Positions 53,050 through 60,892 of a stretch of DNA of 64,000 nucleotides are shown here, piece by piece. Both the position numbers and the translations under genes were made by a program. A model generated the notes under the pieces. It was not told the DNA's origin and made no database searches. It worked only from the letters and a program-made list of their open reading frames with translations. How positions within the stretch are numbered: position 1 is the stretch's first letter; each line of letters starts with the position of its first letter. The DNA is from Paenibacillus sp. HWE-109 (lineage in GTDB: Bacteria > Bacillota > Bacilli > Paenibacillales > NBRC-103111). The DNA is taken from NCBI RefSeq assembly GCF_022163125.1, contig NZ_CP091881.1:8636501-8700500 (forward strand). Reading direction: 5' to 3'.

Positions 53050-53964
53050 ATGGCGCAACCAACGCGAGGAAAGAAGCTGCGGGATTATCGCAATGCGGCG
53101 GGCTATGCGTTCATTTCGCCGTGGCTCATAGGATTTATCCTGTTCTCCGTCGCACCGATGATCGTTTCGCTTGCGCTCGCATTTACCAAATATGATATTT
53201 TATCACCGCCGGAATGGGTTGGACTAGATAATTTCAAAGAAATGTTCACAGGCGATCCGCGTTATTGGAAGTCAGTGACTGCAACACTCCTGTTCGTGTT
53301 CATTGCGGTTCCGCTGCGGCTGTTGTTCGCACTTGTTGTGGCGATTCTGCTGAATTCGCGTTTGAAGCTGGCGGGCTTATTTCGCTCGGCCTTCTATTTG
53401 CCTACATTGATTGGCGGCAGCGTCGCTGTGGCCGTTATGTGGCGTCAACTGTTCGGCGCCCAAGGCGCGGTCAATTCGCTGCTGTCAGCAGTGACCGGAC
53501 AATCCTTCCAAACTTCATGGATCACGCATCCCACGACGGCGATTTTCTCGCTTGTTCTACTTGCCGTATGGCAGTTTGGTTCCGCCATGCTGATCTTTCT
53601 GGCTGGCTTGAAGCAGGTGCCGAAGGAACTGTACGAGGCTGTTACCGTTGACGGGGCAGGAGCTTGGCAGAAATTCCGCTGGATCACATTGCCGCTGCTA
53701 ACACCGGTGATTTTCTTTAATTTAGTCATGGGAATTATTAATGGGTTTAAGGTTTTTACGGAGGGCATGCTTGTAACTGGGGGCGGACCGTTCGATAAAA
53801 CACTGTTCTACGCGTTGTATTTGTACGAGAAGTCATTTCGCTATTATGAAATGGGCTATGGATCTGCTATGGCATGGGTACTGCTGGCGGTAATTGCTTG
53901 TTTCACAGCGGCATTGTTCGCGACATCACGTAATTGGGTGCACTATGAATCGAGGGGAGACTAG
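53050..53964 (+). CDS. Sugar ABC transporter permease (MalF/UgpA type)
   Basis: The 304-residue CUT1 membrane subunit begins MAQPTRGKK, then AAGYAFISPWLIGFILFSVAP. The EAA loop is EAVTVDGAGAWQKFRWITLP. ATG 53050 is preferred over TTG 53002 because GAGGGGG precedes it and the earlier frame lies in the hairpin region. No ATPase gene is present. Confidence 0.88.
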   Translation: MAQPTRGKKLRDYRNAAGYAFISPWLIGFILFSVAPMIVSLALAFTKYDILSPPEWVGLDNFKEMFTGDPRYWKSVTATLLFVFIAVPLRLLFALVVAILLNSRLKLAGLFRSAFYLPTLIGGSVAVAVMWRQLFGAQGAVNSLLSAVTGQSFQTSWITHPTTAIFSLVLLAVWQFGSAMLIFLAGLKQVPKELYEAVTVDGAGAWQKFRWITLPLLTPVIFFNLVMGIINGFKVFTEGMLVTGGGPFDKTLFYALYLYEKSFRYYEMGYGSAMAWVLLAVIACFTAALFATSRNWVHYESRGD

Positions 53965-53969
53965 GCGGC

Positions 53970-54818
53970 ATGATCTCCAAACAAAGACAAATCTTGCATA
54001 TGATTCTGCTGCATACCTTTACCGCAGGTTTTGCCCTGGTTATGATGTACCCGCTGTTATGGATGGTGTCAAGCTCGCTGAAAGATACGAGTGAAATCTT
54101 CGTCCATGCGCACCAATTAATCCCTTCCACCTTTAAATTGGATAATTATTCGAACGGATTTAAAGGATTCGCGGGCATCTCGTTTGCTGTATTTTTCAAA
54201 AATTCGCTGATTGTCACAATCTTATCCGTGATCGGAACGGTCATTTCATCTGTTTTGACGGCCTATGGCTTTGCGCGTATTCGGTTTCGCGGAGCGGCCA
54301 TCTGGTTCGCCTGCATGATGACGACGATGATGCTGCCCAGCGAAGTGCTGACAATCCCGCAATATATTTTGTTCCAGAAGTTGGGTTGGGTCAACACGTT
54401 TAAGCCTTTGATCATACCCTCTTTTTTTGGCGGGGCCTTCTTTATTTTCCTGCTGATTCAATTTCTGCGCGGGATTCCCAAAGAACTCGATGAGTCGGCC
54501 AAAATTGATGGCTGCGGACTATTTGGCATTTTGGCGCGTATTCTTCTTCCGCTGCTCATTTCTCCGATCATTACCGTGGCGATTTTCAAGTTTTACTGGA
54601 CATGGGATGACTTTTTCAGTCCATTGTTGTATCTCAATTCCCCCAAGCTGGCTACGGTCGCCCTAGCGCTCAAAAACTTTTCCGACCCCACCATGCAAAC
54701 CGATTGGGGCGCCTTATTCGCAATGTCGGTCCTATCGCTTGTGCCTGTCGTCCTCGTCTTTGCCGGATTTCAGAAATATATGGTTGATGGTATCAGCACG
54801 ACTGGACTTAAAGGATAG
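53970..54818 (+). CDS. Sugar ABC transporter permease (MalG/UgpE type)
   Basis: The 282-residue membrane partner has FALVMMYPLLWMVSSSLK, TAYGFARIRFRG and the EAA loop DESAKIDGCGLFGILARILL. The C-terminus VDGISTTGLKG is typical of the family. It starts 5 bp after the preceding stop codon and is followed by a strong terminator. Confidence 0.9.
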   Translation: MISKQRQILHMILLHTFTAGFALVMMYPLLWMVSSSLKDTSEIFVHAHQLIPSTFKLDNYSNGFKGFAGISFAVFFKNSLIVTILSVIGTVISSVLTAYGFARIRFRGAAIWFACMMTTMMLPSEVLTIPQYILFQKLGWVNTFKPLIIPSFFGGAFFIFLLIQFLRGIPKELDESAKIDGCGLFGILARILLPLLISPIITVAIFKFYWTWDDFFSPLLYLNSPKLATVALALKNFSDPTMQTDWGALFAMSVLSLVPVVLVFAGFQKYMVDGISTTGLKG

Positions 54819-54845
54819 TCAAATTTTAATAGTGATGTGATGATA

Positions 54846-54894
54846 AAAGCCGCAGCTAAGGACTTATTCCCAAGTCCCTAGCTGTGGTTTGTTT
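54846..54894 (+). terminator. Rho-independent terminator
   Basis: AAAGCCGCAGCTAAGGACTT pairs with AAGTCCCTAGCTGTGGTTT with few mismatches, followed by GTTTG. It ends the importer operon; the convergent hydrolase gene ends 40 bp further on. Confidence 0.82.
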
Positions 54895-54934
54895 GACATA
54901 TGGAGGCGGATTAGGCATCCAATCATTGCGCTCC

Positions 54935-55996
54935 TTAGCTACAATCGGCTGTAAACAGCTTCTTTGTAAGCAGGGCAGCAAGCGAATCAACAGACATTTT
55001 GCGGATACCGATCAAGGGGGCAAGCTGCCCCCAAATATCACCACCGTTATTGGATAAAATGATTAATCCGATTTGTTTATCGCGATTGAACGCTGCAAAA
55101 CTGCTCGATCCGTACGTTCCTCCATTGTGCCAGTGCGTTGTGGAACCATCCTTCTCTCTGTAGAACATCCAGCCAAAACCAATGCCGATTCCCTTGCTTT
55201 TGATAATGTCGTGGTGCGCTTTCCTGCATTCCTCTAACGCAGCTGGAAAGGGGGGAGCGACGTCTTTCCAGTGAGCCTCTATGTAGTTTAGCATATCTGA
55301 CACCGTCGACTTCACGGCACCCGCCCCGGCTACCGTATCCTGAAAATCCCAATGCGGGACAGATTTCCCCTTGGCATTGAAGACAGGCAGCAGGTGCCCG
55401 CGATGATTTCCCGGGAGTTCTAATGCGGTATCGACCATGCCGAGAGGTTTAAAAACCAGATCACGCAAAGCGGCATCCAAACTAACGCCCAATCGTCGGG
55501 CAAGCAGCCATCCCAGCAAGCCAAAGCCGTAATTGGAATAGCTGTGTTTGTTGGAATTCTTAGCACTTTCCGCTGAAACAGCGCTGAATAAATCATCGTC
55601 TTTGTAATTCGCATAAGGATTCATTTTATTTATGATGGAGTTTTTCAAATTTGTCGGCAATCTTGGAAGACCTGCCGTGTGAGTCGCCAGTTGCAGCAAG
55701 GATGTCTGACTGGCAAATGAATTAGTGGACCATTCGGGAACGAAATCCGACAGCCGATCAGAACGATGCCAAACGCCATTCTGCTCGCCGATTGCCAATA
55801 ATAGGCCGGTGATTGTTTTGGAAATCGAGCCAATCTCATAAAGGAAGTGCGAGGCATCAACCACGCTGCTCTGTCCCGAAGTCCAGATTGTGCGAGCTGA
55901 ATGATGAATCAATCCGACTGTTAACTGATGGTTGGGACGATCGACCCACCGCTGAACACGCTTTGTCGCAAGGATTGCCTTTAGCTGACTATCCAT
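54935..55996 (-). CDS. Serine hydrolase of the beta-lactamase/DD-peptidase fold
   Basis: The 353-residue protein has the class C-like active-site triad motifs SISK (Ser-x-x-Lys), YSNYGFG (Tyr-x-Asn) and HNGGTYG. No signal peptide is visible, so it is probably cytoplasmic and more likely an esterase or peptidase than an antibiotic-resistance enzyme. AGAGAGGAA precedes the ATG at 55996. It is a single-gene minus-strand unit with no functional link to its neighbours. Confidence 0.85.
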   Translation of the reverse strand: MDSQLKAILATKRVQRWVDRPNHQLTVGLIHHSARTIWTSGQSSVVDASHFLYEIGSISKTITGLLLAIGEQNGVWHRSDRLSDFVPEWSTNSFASQTSLLQLATHTAGLPRLPTNLKNSIINKMNPYANYKDDDLFSAVSAESAKNSNKHSYSNYGFGLLGWLLARRLGVSLDAALRDLVFKPLGMVDTALELPGNHRGHLLPVFNAKGKSVPHWDFQDTVAGAGAVKSTVSDMLNYIEAHWKDVAPPFPAALEECRKAHHDIIKSKGIGIGFGWMFYREKDGSTTHWHNGGTYGSSSFAAFNRDKQIGLIILSNNGGDIWGQLAPLIGIRKMSVDSLAALLTKKLFTADCS

Positions 55997-56134
55997 TCAC
56001 GTCATTCCTCTCTTATACGGAAATAAAATGATATTATGATGATATCATATTTAGTAAAATATTCAAATTATTCTATTGATGGCTTTGGAGAATCTGGGGA
56101 AATAGTAAATTGGAGGATATGCAAAATATAAGAG

Positions 56135-56157
56135 AACCTAGCCGTATCGGCTAGGTT
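56135..56157. other. Perfect 10-bp hairpin of unknown role
   Basis: AACCTAGCCG and CGGCTAGGTT flank TAT. No T-run follows on the + strand, and only a weak one follows on the minus strand. It could be a minus-strand terminator for the OYE gene or an operator. Confidence 0.5.
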
Positions 56158-56197
56158 GAAGTGATCGAGGAGTTACCCCAACTGCCTCACGCGGAGG

Positions 56198-56379
56198 AGA
56201 GGGAACTATAGTGCGCTATTCTAGTCAAAAGTGCCATTCTGGCAAGGTGGAGGGAACTACAGTCCGCTATTTTGCTGTTTGGTGGGAATTTCAGCGCTTT
56301 TTGTGGAAATAAGTCCCTGTAGTTCCGCTAATCTCGCTGCATCCCCGCTATGTGCCTAAATAGCGCCCTGTAGTTCCCT
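56198..56379. repeat. Nested palindromic intergenic repeat, family A, copy 3
   Basis: Forward arms GGGAACTATAGTGCGCTATT (56201) and GGGAACTACAGTCCGCTATT (56252) face inverted arms AAGTCCCTGTAGTTCCGC (56311) and AATAGCGCCCTGTAGTTCCC (56359). The core is TTTTGCTGTTT. This is the best-preserved copy. The stretch 55997-56437 has no gene besides this element and the hairpin at 56135. Confidence 0.85.
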
Positions 56380-56437
56380 CATCAGGATGTCTCGCTTTGA
56401 AGAGGCTCATCCCCTGCTCTTCCCCGGCCAACCATCA

Positions 56438-57439
56438 TCACGCCTGCAAGCCAATCATCGTCTGTGCGTAATCGGGGTCTTCCAGCAGCGGGCGGCCGAT
56501 AGCGACGGCATCAGCCAATCCGTCCGCGATGATCTGATCCGCGAAGCTGCGGGTGTAGATTTTGCCGACGGCGATGACCGGCACGTGAAGATGCTGCTTC
56601 ATGATGGCGGCAGCAGGGAGCTGGTAGCCTGGATGAGTATCGGCCGGCTGGACGGGCAGCAGGCCGCCGGATGATACATCAACGGCATCCAGAAGTCCAT
56701 CCGCTGCAAGCGGTTTGAGCATGAGCGCAAGCTCCTGCGGATTAAGGCCGCCTTCGGCGTAATCCGTTGCGGAGACCCGCACGATAACCGGGTAGTGCGG
56801 GCCGGTTTCGGAGCGGATTGCGGCAAGCGTGTCTCGCAGAAGTTTGGCCCTGCCGCGAGGCGTTCCGCCGTAGGCATCGCTGCGGTGATTGGAGAGCGGC
56901 GACAGAAACTGATGAATCAAAAATCCATGCGCCGCATGCAGCTCAATGCCATCGAAACCAGCCTCTAGGCTGCGTCTGGCTGCCCGGCGGTAATCTTCGA
57001 CGAGTTCCTCCATTTCGGAGACGGACAATTCTGCTGGCGTACCGTAAAAGTCGTCATAGGGGATGGCACTTGGCGCAATCAGTCGCTGCGTCACTTCTGG
57101 CGCTGATTTTCGTCCGCCATGAGATAATTGAACGAATATCGGAGTTTGCTGGTCATGGACGGCAGCGGTTACTCTTTTTAGGGGATCGATGTGCCGATCT
57201 GAATAAATGCCAATGTCGTTAGGCACAAGCCTGCCGTTCGCGGATACAGCTGTTGACTCCACGATCAGGAATCCGACGCCTTTGGCAATTCTTGCGTAAT
57301 GCTGAATATGATGTTCTGTCGCGCAGCCTTGGGGCGAGCCTTTGTATTGCTGCATGGGCGCCACAATTAACCGATTGCGAAACTCGGTGCTGCCAATGGT
57401 GATGGGGGTATCTAAGTTCCGTGATTTCGTTGTGATCAT
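56438..57439 (-). CDS. NADH:flavin oxidoreductase, old yellow enzyme family (YqjM-like)
   Basis: The 333-residue FMN-dependent TIM barrel has NRLIVAPMQQYKG, the catalytic pair in GIELHAAHGFLIHQFLSP, VRVSATDYAEGG and a C-terminal AIGRPLLEDP phosphate site. The family reduces activated alkenes using NAD(P)H. The redox cysteine that YqjM carries after PM is Gln here. It is divergent from an Lrp/AsnC regulator across about 150 bp of AT-rich DNA, suggesting regulation by it. Confidence 0.92.
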   Translation of the reverse strand: MITTKSRNLDTPITIGSTEFRNRLIVAPMQQYKGSPQGCATEHHIQHYARIAKGVGFLIVESTAVSANGRLVPNDIGIYSDRHIDPLKRVTAAVHDQQTPIFVQLSHGGRKSAPEVTQRLIAPSAIPYDDFYGTPAELSVSEMEELVEDYRRAARRSLEAGFDGIELHAAHGFLIHQFLSPLSNHRSDAYGGTPRGRAKLLRDTLAAIRSETGPHYPVIVRVSATDYAEGGLNPQELALMLKPLAADGLLDAVDVSSGGLLPVQPADTHPGYQLPAAAIMKQHLHVPVIAVGKIYTRSFADQIIADGLADAVAIGRPLLEDPDYAQTMIGLQA

Positions 57440-57592
57440 AAGGTATCGACTCCTTTAATTTCATCTTATACTGACATTTTATAAAGTTAAGGGTATAATT
57501 TACAGATATAAATTACGTTGTTTATCATATAAATCTTTCATATTGAAGTTGAAAATAGGATTCCAACATATAAAATAAAGGAGGTGGTCACA

Positions 57593-58030
57593 ATGGACGG
57601 AATCGACACGAAGATTCTTGCCCTGCTGCATGAGAATGCGCGAATGCCGGTAGCCGAAATCGGCCGGACGATCGCAATGACGCAACCAGCGGTTACGGAG
57701 CGGATACGGAAGCTTGAAGAGCAGGGGATCATCGCTGGCTATAAGGCTGTTCTCTCACCCAAGAAGCTGGGCAAGGAGGTTACGGCTTTCGTTCTGTTCA
57801 AGACGAGCAGATGTACGGACTTCCAGGAATTTTGTTCGCAATCTCCGGATGTTATTGAACTGTACCGCATCAGCGGGGAGTATAATTTTATGATGAAAAT
57901 AATTACGGCATCGATGGATTCGTTCACTGTTTTTCTCGATTCATGCAGCCCGCATGGTTTTTCTTCGACACTTATCGTGCTCTCGGCAGCGATTGAGAAT
58001 AAGCATTTGCTTGCTGAACCAGGCGAATAA
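57593..58030 (+). CDS. Lrp/AsnC family transcriptional regulator
   Basis: The 145-residue protein has an N-terminal helix-turn-helix (ARMPVAEIGRTIAMTQPAVTERIRKLEE) and a C-terminal RAM ligand-binding domain (ISGEYNFMMKIITASMDSF). ATG 57593 lies 8 bp after AAGGAGG, so the GTG at 57584 is rejected. It probably controls the divergent OYE reductase and itself. Confidence 0.92.
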   Translation: MDGIDTKILALLHENARMPVAEIGRTIAMTQPAVTERIRKLEEQGIIAGYKAVLSPKKLGKEVTAFVLFKTSRCTDFQEFCSQSPDVIELYRISGEYNFMMKIITASMDSFTVFLDSCSPHGFSSTLIVLSAAIENKHLLAEPGE

Positions 58031-58094
58031 AAGACTTTTTCTACATGTTTAAAGGGTATACTAAAATCAAATGACAAATGAAGCAGGAGACAAG

Positions 58095-59567
58095 ATGACA
58101 GCGAAAAATACGAAGACAGAAACAGGATGGAACTTTGACAATAGTTATGCTCGACTGCCGGAATCACTTTATACCAAGATTAATCCAGTTCCTGTTCGTT
58201 CACCTAAGCTAGTTATGTTTAATGAACCATTAGCAGCATCTTTGGGCCTAAACGCTACATTGCTGCAAAATGGCGAAGGCGAAGCCACATTAGCCGGCAA
58301 CCAGATTCCGGAAGGTGCTTTGCCGCTTGCCCAAGCCTATGCAGCGCATCAATTCGGGCATTTCAATCGGTTGGGAGATGGCAGGGCTAATCTGCTTGGC
58401 GAACAAATCACGCCTGAAGGCAAGCGGGTTGATATTCAGCTCAAAGGGTCAGGCAGATCACCTTACTCCCGCGGGGGAGACGGGCGAGCGGCGCTAGGAC
58501 CGATGCTGCGCGAATACATCATCAGCGAAGCCATGCACGCGCTGGGTATTCCGACAACCCGCAGTCTTGCGGTGGTTTCGACGGGGGAATCCATACAACG
58601 CGAAATAGAGCTGCCCGGCGCGATTCTTACCCGTGTGGCGGCCAGTCATCTGCGCGTCGGTACCTTTCAATATGCATCCACATATGGCACTGCTGAGGAT
58701 CTCAAGGCGCTGGCTGACTACACGTGGCATAGACATTTTCCGGAAATTGCGGACGATGAGAACCGCTATCTTCATCTTCTTGAGGGAGTGATCAAGCGAC
58801 AGGCCCAGCTCATTGCCAAGTGGCAGCTCGTTGGTTTCATTCACGGGGTGATGAACACGGATAATATGGCGATTAGTGGAGAGACCATCGATTACGGTCC
58901 TTGCGCCTTCATGGATGTGTATGATCCGGCAACGGTGTTCAGCTCCATCGATGTGAAAGGCCGCTATGCCTATGGCAATCAGCCCTATATTGGGGCGTGG
59001 AATCTTGCCAGATTGGCGGAAACTTTATTGCCGCTGCTGCATAAGGACGAGGAGCAGGCGCTCAAATTAGCTGAAGCTGCGATTGCAGGTTTCTCAGAGA
59101 TTTATCATCTTCATTGGTTCAGAGGCATGAGGGCCAAACTGGGAATTTATCATGAGGAACAGCAGGATGAAGCATTGATCAAAGATCTGCTCGATATGAT
59201 GCAGAAGTACCGCGCAGACTATACGAATACTTTTGTAGCGCTAACGTTTGATAAACACGAAGATACGGCAATGTTCAGCAGTCCGGAATTTGTGCTGTGG
59301 CAGGAGTCTTGGCAGGCAAGACTAGAGCGGCAGCAGGAATCCCGAGCTGCTGCACAGCAATTGATGCGCAGCAGCAATCCTGCTATTATTCCACGGAATC
59401 ACCGAGTGGAGGAAGCTCTGGAAGCCGCGGCAGAACATGGGGACATAAGCGTGATGGAGCAGCTTCTTGAAGCACTTTCGAGCCCCTACGCGCACACGCC
59501 CGAACAAGCGGAGTACGCAATGCCTACGCGATCAACCCAGCCGTATCGAACTTATTGCGGAACTTGA
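58095..59567 (+). CDS. selO: SelO (YdiU) protein adenylyltransferase
   Basis: The 490-residue pseudokinase-fold enzyme transfers AMP to Ser, Thr or Tyr of target proteins under oxidative stress. Conserved features are AYAAHQFGHFNRLGDGRA (nucleotide loop), DIQLKGSGRSPYSR, LGPMLREYIISEAMHALGIP and the metal-binding MNTDNMAISGETIDYGPC. The C-terminus YRTYCGT carries a cysteine where some homologues have selenocysteine. ATG 58095 is preferred since AGGAG precedes it by 5 bp, rather than ATG 58071. Redox control through the C-terminal Cys is known in the family. Confidence 0.92.
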   Translation: MTAKNTKTETGWNFDNSYARLPESLYTKINPVPVRSPKLVMFNEPLAASLGLNATLLQNGEGEATLAGNQIPEGALPLAQAYAAHQFGHFNRLGDGRANLLGEQITPEGKRVDIQLKGSGRSPYSRGGDGRAALGPMLREYIISEAMHALGIPTTRSLAVVSTGESIQREIELPGAILTRVAASHLRVGTFQYASTYGTAEDLKALADYTWHRHFPEIADDENRYLHLLEGVIKRQAQLIAKWQLVGFIHGVMNTDNMAISGETIDYGPCAFMDVYDPATVFSSIDVKGRYAYGNQPYIGAWNLARLAETLLPLLHKDEEQALKLAEAAIAGFSEIYHLHWFRGMRAKLGIYHEEQQDEALIKDLLDMMQKYRADYTNTFVALTFDKHEDTAMFSSPEFVLWQESWQARLERQQESRAAAQQLMRSSNPAIIPRNHRVEEALEAAAEHGDISVMEQLLEALSSPYAHTPEQAEYAMPTRSTQPYRTYCGT

Positions 59568-59573
59568 TGTTAA

Positions 59574-59619
59574 AAAGACTGCTTCTCTAGGTTTTAGCCT
59601 AATGAAGCAGTCTTTTTTT
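59574..59619. terminator. Strong, probably bidirectional terminator
   Basis: AAAGACTGCTTC and GAAGCAGTCTTT form a perfect 12-bp stem, followed by TTTTTTT on the + strand; A-rich sequence precedes it, so it can also act on the minus strand. It separates the convergent selO and GntR genes. Confidence 0.9.
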
Positions 59620-59634
59620 GTTGTGACCGGAGCT

Positions 59635-60357
59635 TTATAGTTTGCGTTCGAAGGTAAATTTGGCGCGATCGCCTCTAATGATCTCGTGTGAATATTCTAA
59701 AGGTATATGGCTATTGGAATAAGTGATCGTATTAAGGAGAAAGCTTGGCGCCCCGATAGGAACATTCAGGTGCTTGCTGATGGCTTCATCAATTAAGATT
59801 GGTTCCATGGATTCCATGCAATGCGAGAGCTGGATTGAAAATTTGTCTTTTATTAGCGCGTAGAGGGAGCCAGAACACTCCTCCTTCGTCAGGCCTGGGG
59901 TTATTTTCCAAGGAATATAGGTAATCGAAAATAGCAATGGGATTTCATCCGCATAGCGGATTCTTTCTATGCGAAAAACGGCATCCTGCTCAGCAATTTG
60001 CAGCGTTTTGGCTAATCGTTTGTCTGCGGAAATGACCGTAAATTCAAGGACTTTGCTCTCGAGTTGTTGTCCGCGCCCCTGGAGATGATCTTTGAAGCTG
60101 CGGTAAGGGGCTACCGATTGTTCCAGCTTAGGCATAGATACGAAAGTGCCCTTTCCTTGGACCTGATAAATATGGCCCTCTAATTTGAGCTGATTTAAGG
60201 CTAAGCGGATTGTCGTTCGGCTGACGCTAAACTTTTCGCACAAGTCAGATTCCGTGGGAAATTGCTGTCCTGGCAAATATTTGCCTTCTTCGATCATTTC
60301 ATGAAGCTTTTCTTTTACTGTATGATAAAGCGCTACGCCTTCTTTTTTGATATCCAT
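59635..60357 (-). CDS. GntR/HutC family transcriptional repressor
   Basis: The 240-residue protein has an N-terminal GntR winged helix (about residues 8-70; FPTESDLCEKFSVSRTTIRLALNQL, YQVQGKGTFV) and a UTRA effector domain (PYRSFKDHLQGRGQQLESKVLEF). ATG 60357 follows GGAGG. It is divergent from a CUT1 importer, and three TTGTTATAACAA-type palindromes lie between, one over its own promoter. It most likely represses the importer and itself. Confidence 0.9.
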   Translation of the reverse strand: MDIKKEGVALYHTVKEKLHEMIEEGKYLPGQQFPTESDLCEKFSVSRTTIRLALNQLKLEGHIYQVQGKGTFVSMPKLEQSVAPYRSFKDHLQGRGQQLESKVLEFTVISADKRLAKTLQIAEQDAVFRIERIRYADEIPLLFSITYIPWKITPGLTKEECSGSLYALIKDKFSIQLSHCMESMEPILIDEAISKHLNVPIGAPSFLLNTITYSNSHIPLEYSHEIIRGDRAKFTFERKL

Positions 60358-60398
60358 GGTCAAACCTCCGAATATGAACTTGCTTTCCATCATGATTT

Positions 60399-60427
60399 AT
60401 CATACCACTATGTTGTTATAACAACAA
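60399..60427 (-). promoter_or_regulatory. Promoter of the GntR gene with overlapping operator
   Basis: On the minus strand TTGTTG, 17 bp, TATGAT. The perfect palindrome TGTTGTTATAACAACA (60411-60426) covers the spacer and -35 box, which suggests autorepression. Confidence 0.75.
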
Positions 60428-60605
60428 TATGATTTATTTTGTTGAAGCGTATTAGAGAGAAGAGCCCTTTCTAACGAATATTAGTCATTAAAATCAGAAA
60501 TTTGCATCTGAAAGGAGGTTTTGGTGTTATGTATCATAACATACATATGAAATACCAGTGATAACAGCGTTTTCATTTTGTTTTAGAAAAAACGTGTGAA
60601 TTTAG

Positions 60606-60662
60606 TTGACGTATTAAAGGGATCGTAATATACTCGGGTTGTATTAAAATTTGTTATAACAA
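60606..60662 (+). promoter_or_regulatory. Promoter P1 of the CUT1 operon with downstream operator
   Basis: TTGACG (60606-60611), 17 bp, TATACT (60629-60634). The palindrome TTGTTATAACAA (60651-60662) lies at about +10, a classic repressor position, and matches the site at the GntR promoter. Confidence 0.75.
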
Positions 60663-60747
60663 CATTACGAATAAACAAGCTTTGGATTTGGAATAAGGAG
60701 GAACTGGAGGGGGATTGCACAAATAGACATCGCGTTTACGGAGAATT

Positions 60748-60775
60748 TTGACAATATTTGTTATTACAATAATAT
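60748..60775 (+). promoter_or_regulatory. Promoter P2 of the CUT1 operon with operator in the spacer
   Basis: TTGACA (60748-60753), 16 bp, TAATAT (60770-60775). The near-palindrome TTGTTATTACAA (60758-60769) fills the spacer and matches the other two GntR sites at all but one position. A weaker variant GTTATGTATCATAAC lies near 60527. Confidence 0.7.
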
Positions 60776-60892
60776 GAATAATGGGAAATGTATCAAGCGG
60801 ATGTTCAGCTTAATCGGAAATTCCACTTCTTTGTACAAATTTAGGTAACACATCAGGTCATTCAGGCAATAATAATTCGGAGGTGTTGGTAT

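Noticed and set aside
54935..55996. Antibiotic-resistance beta-lactamase
   Set aside because: The active-site motifs are general to the serine beta-lactamase-fold hydrolases, there is no signal peptide, and the context is not that of resistance.
59545..59567. Possible selenocysteine at the C-terminus of SelO
   Set aside because: The codon is TGC (Cys), followed by Gly, Thr and a normal TGA stop; no SECIS-like element is needed.
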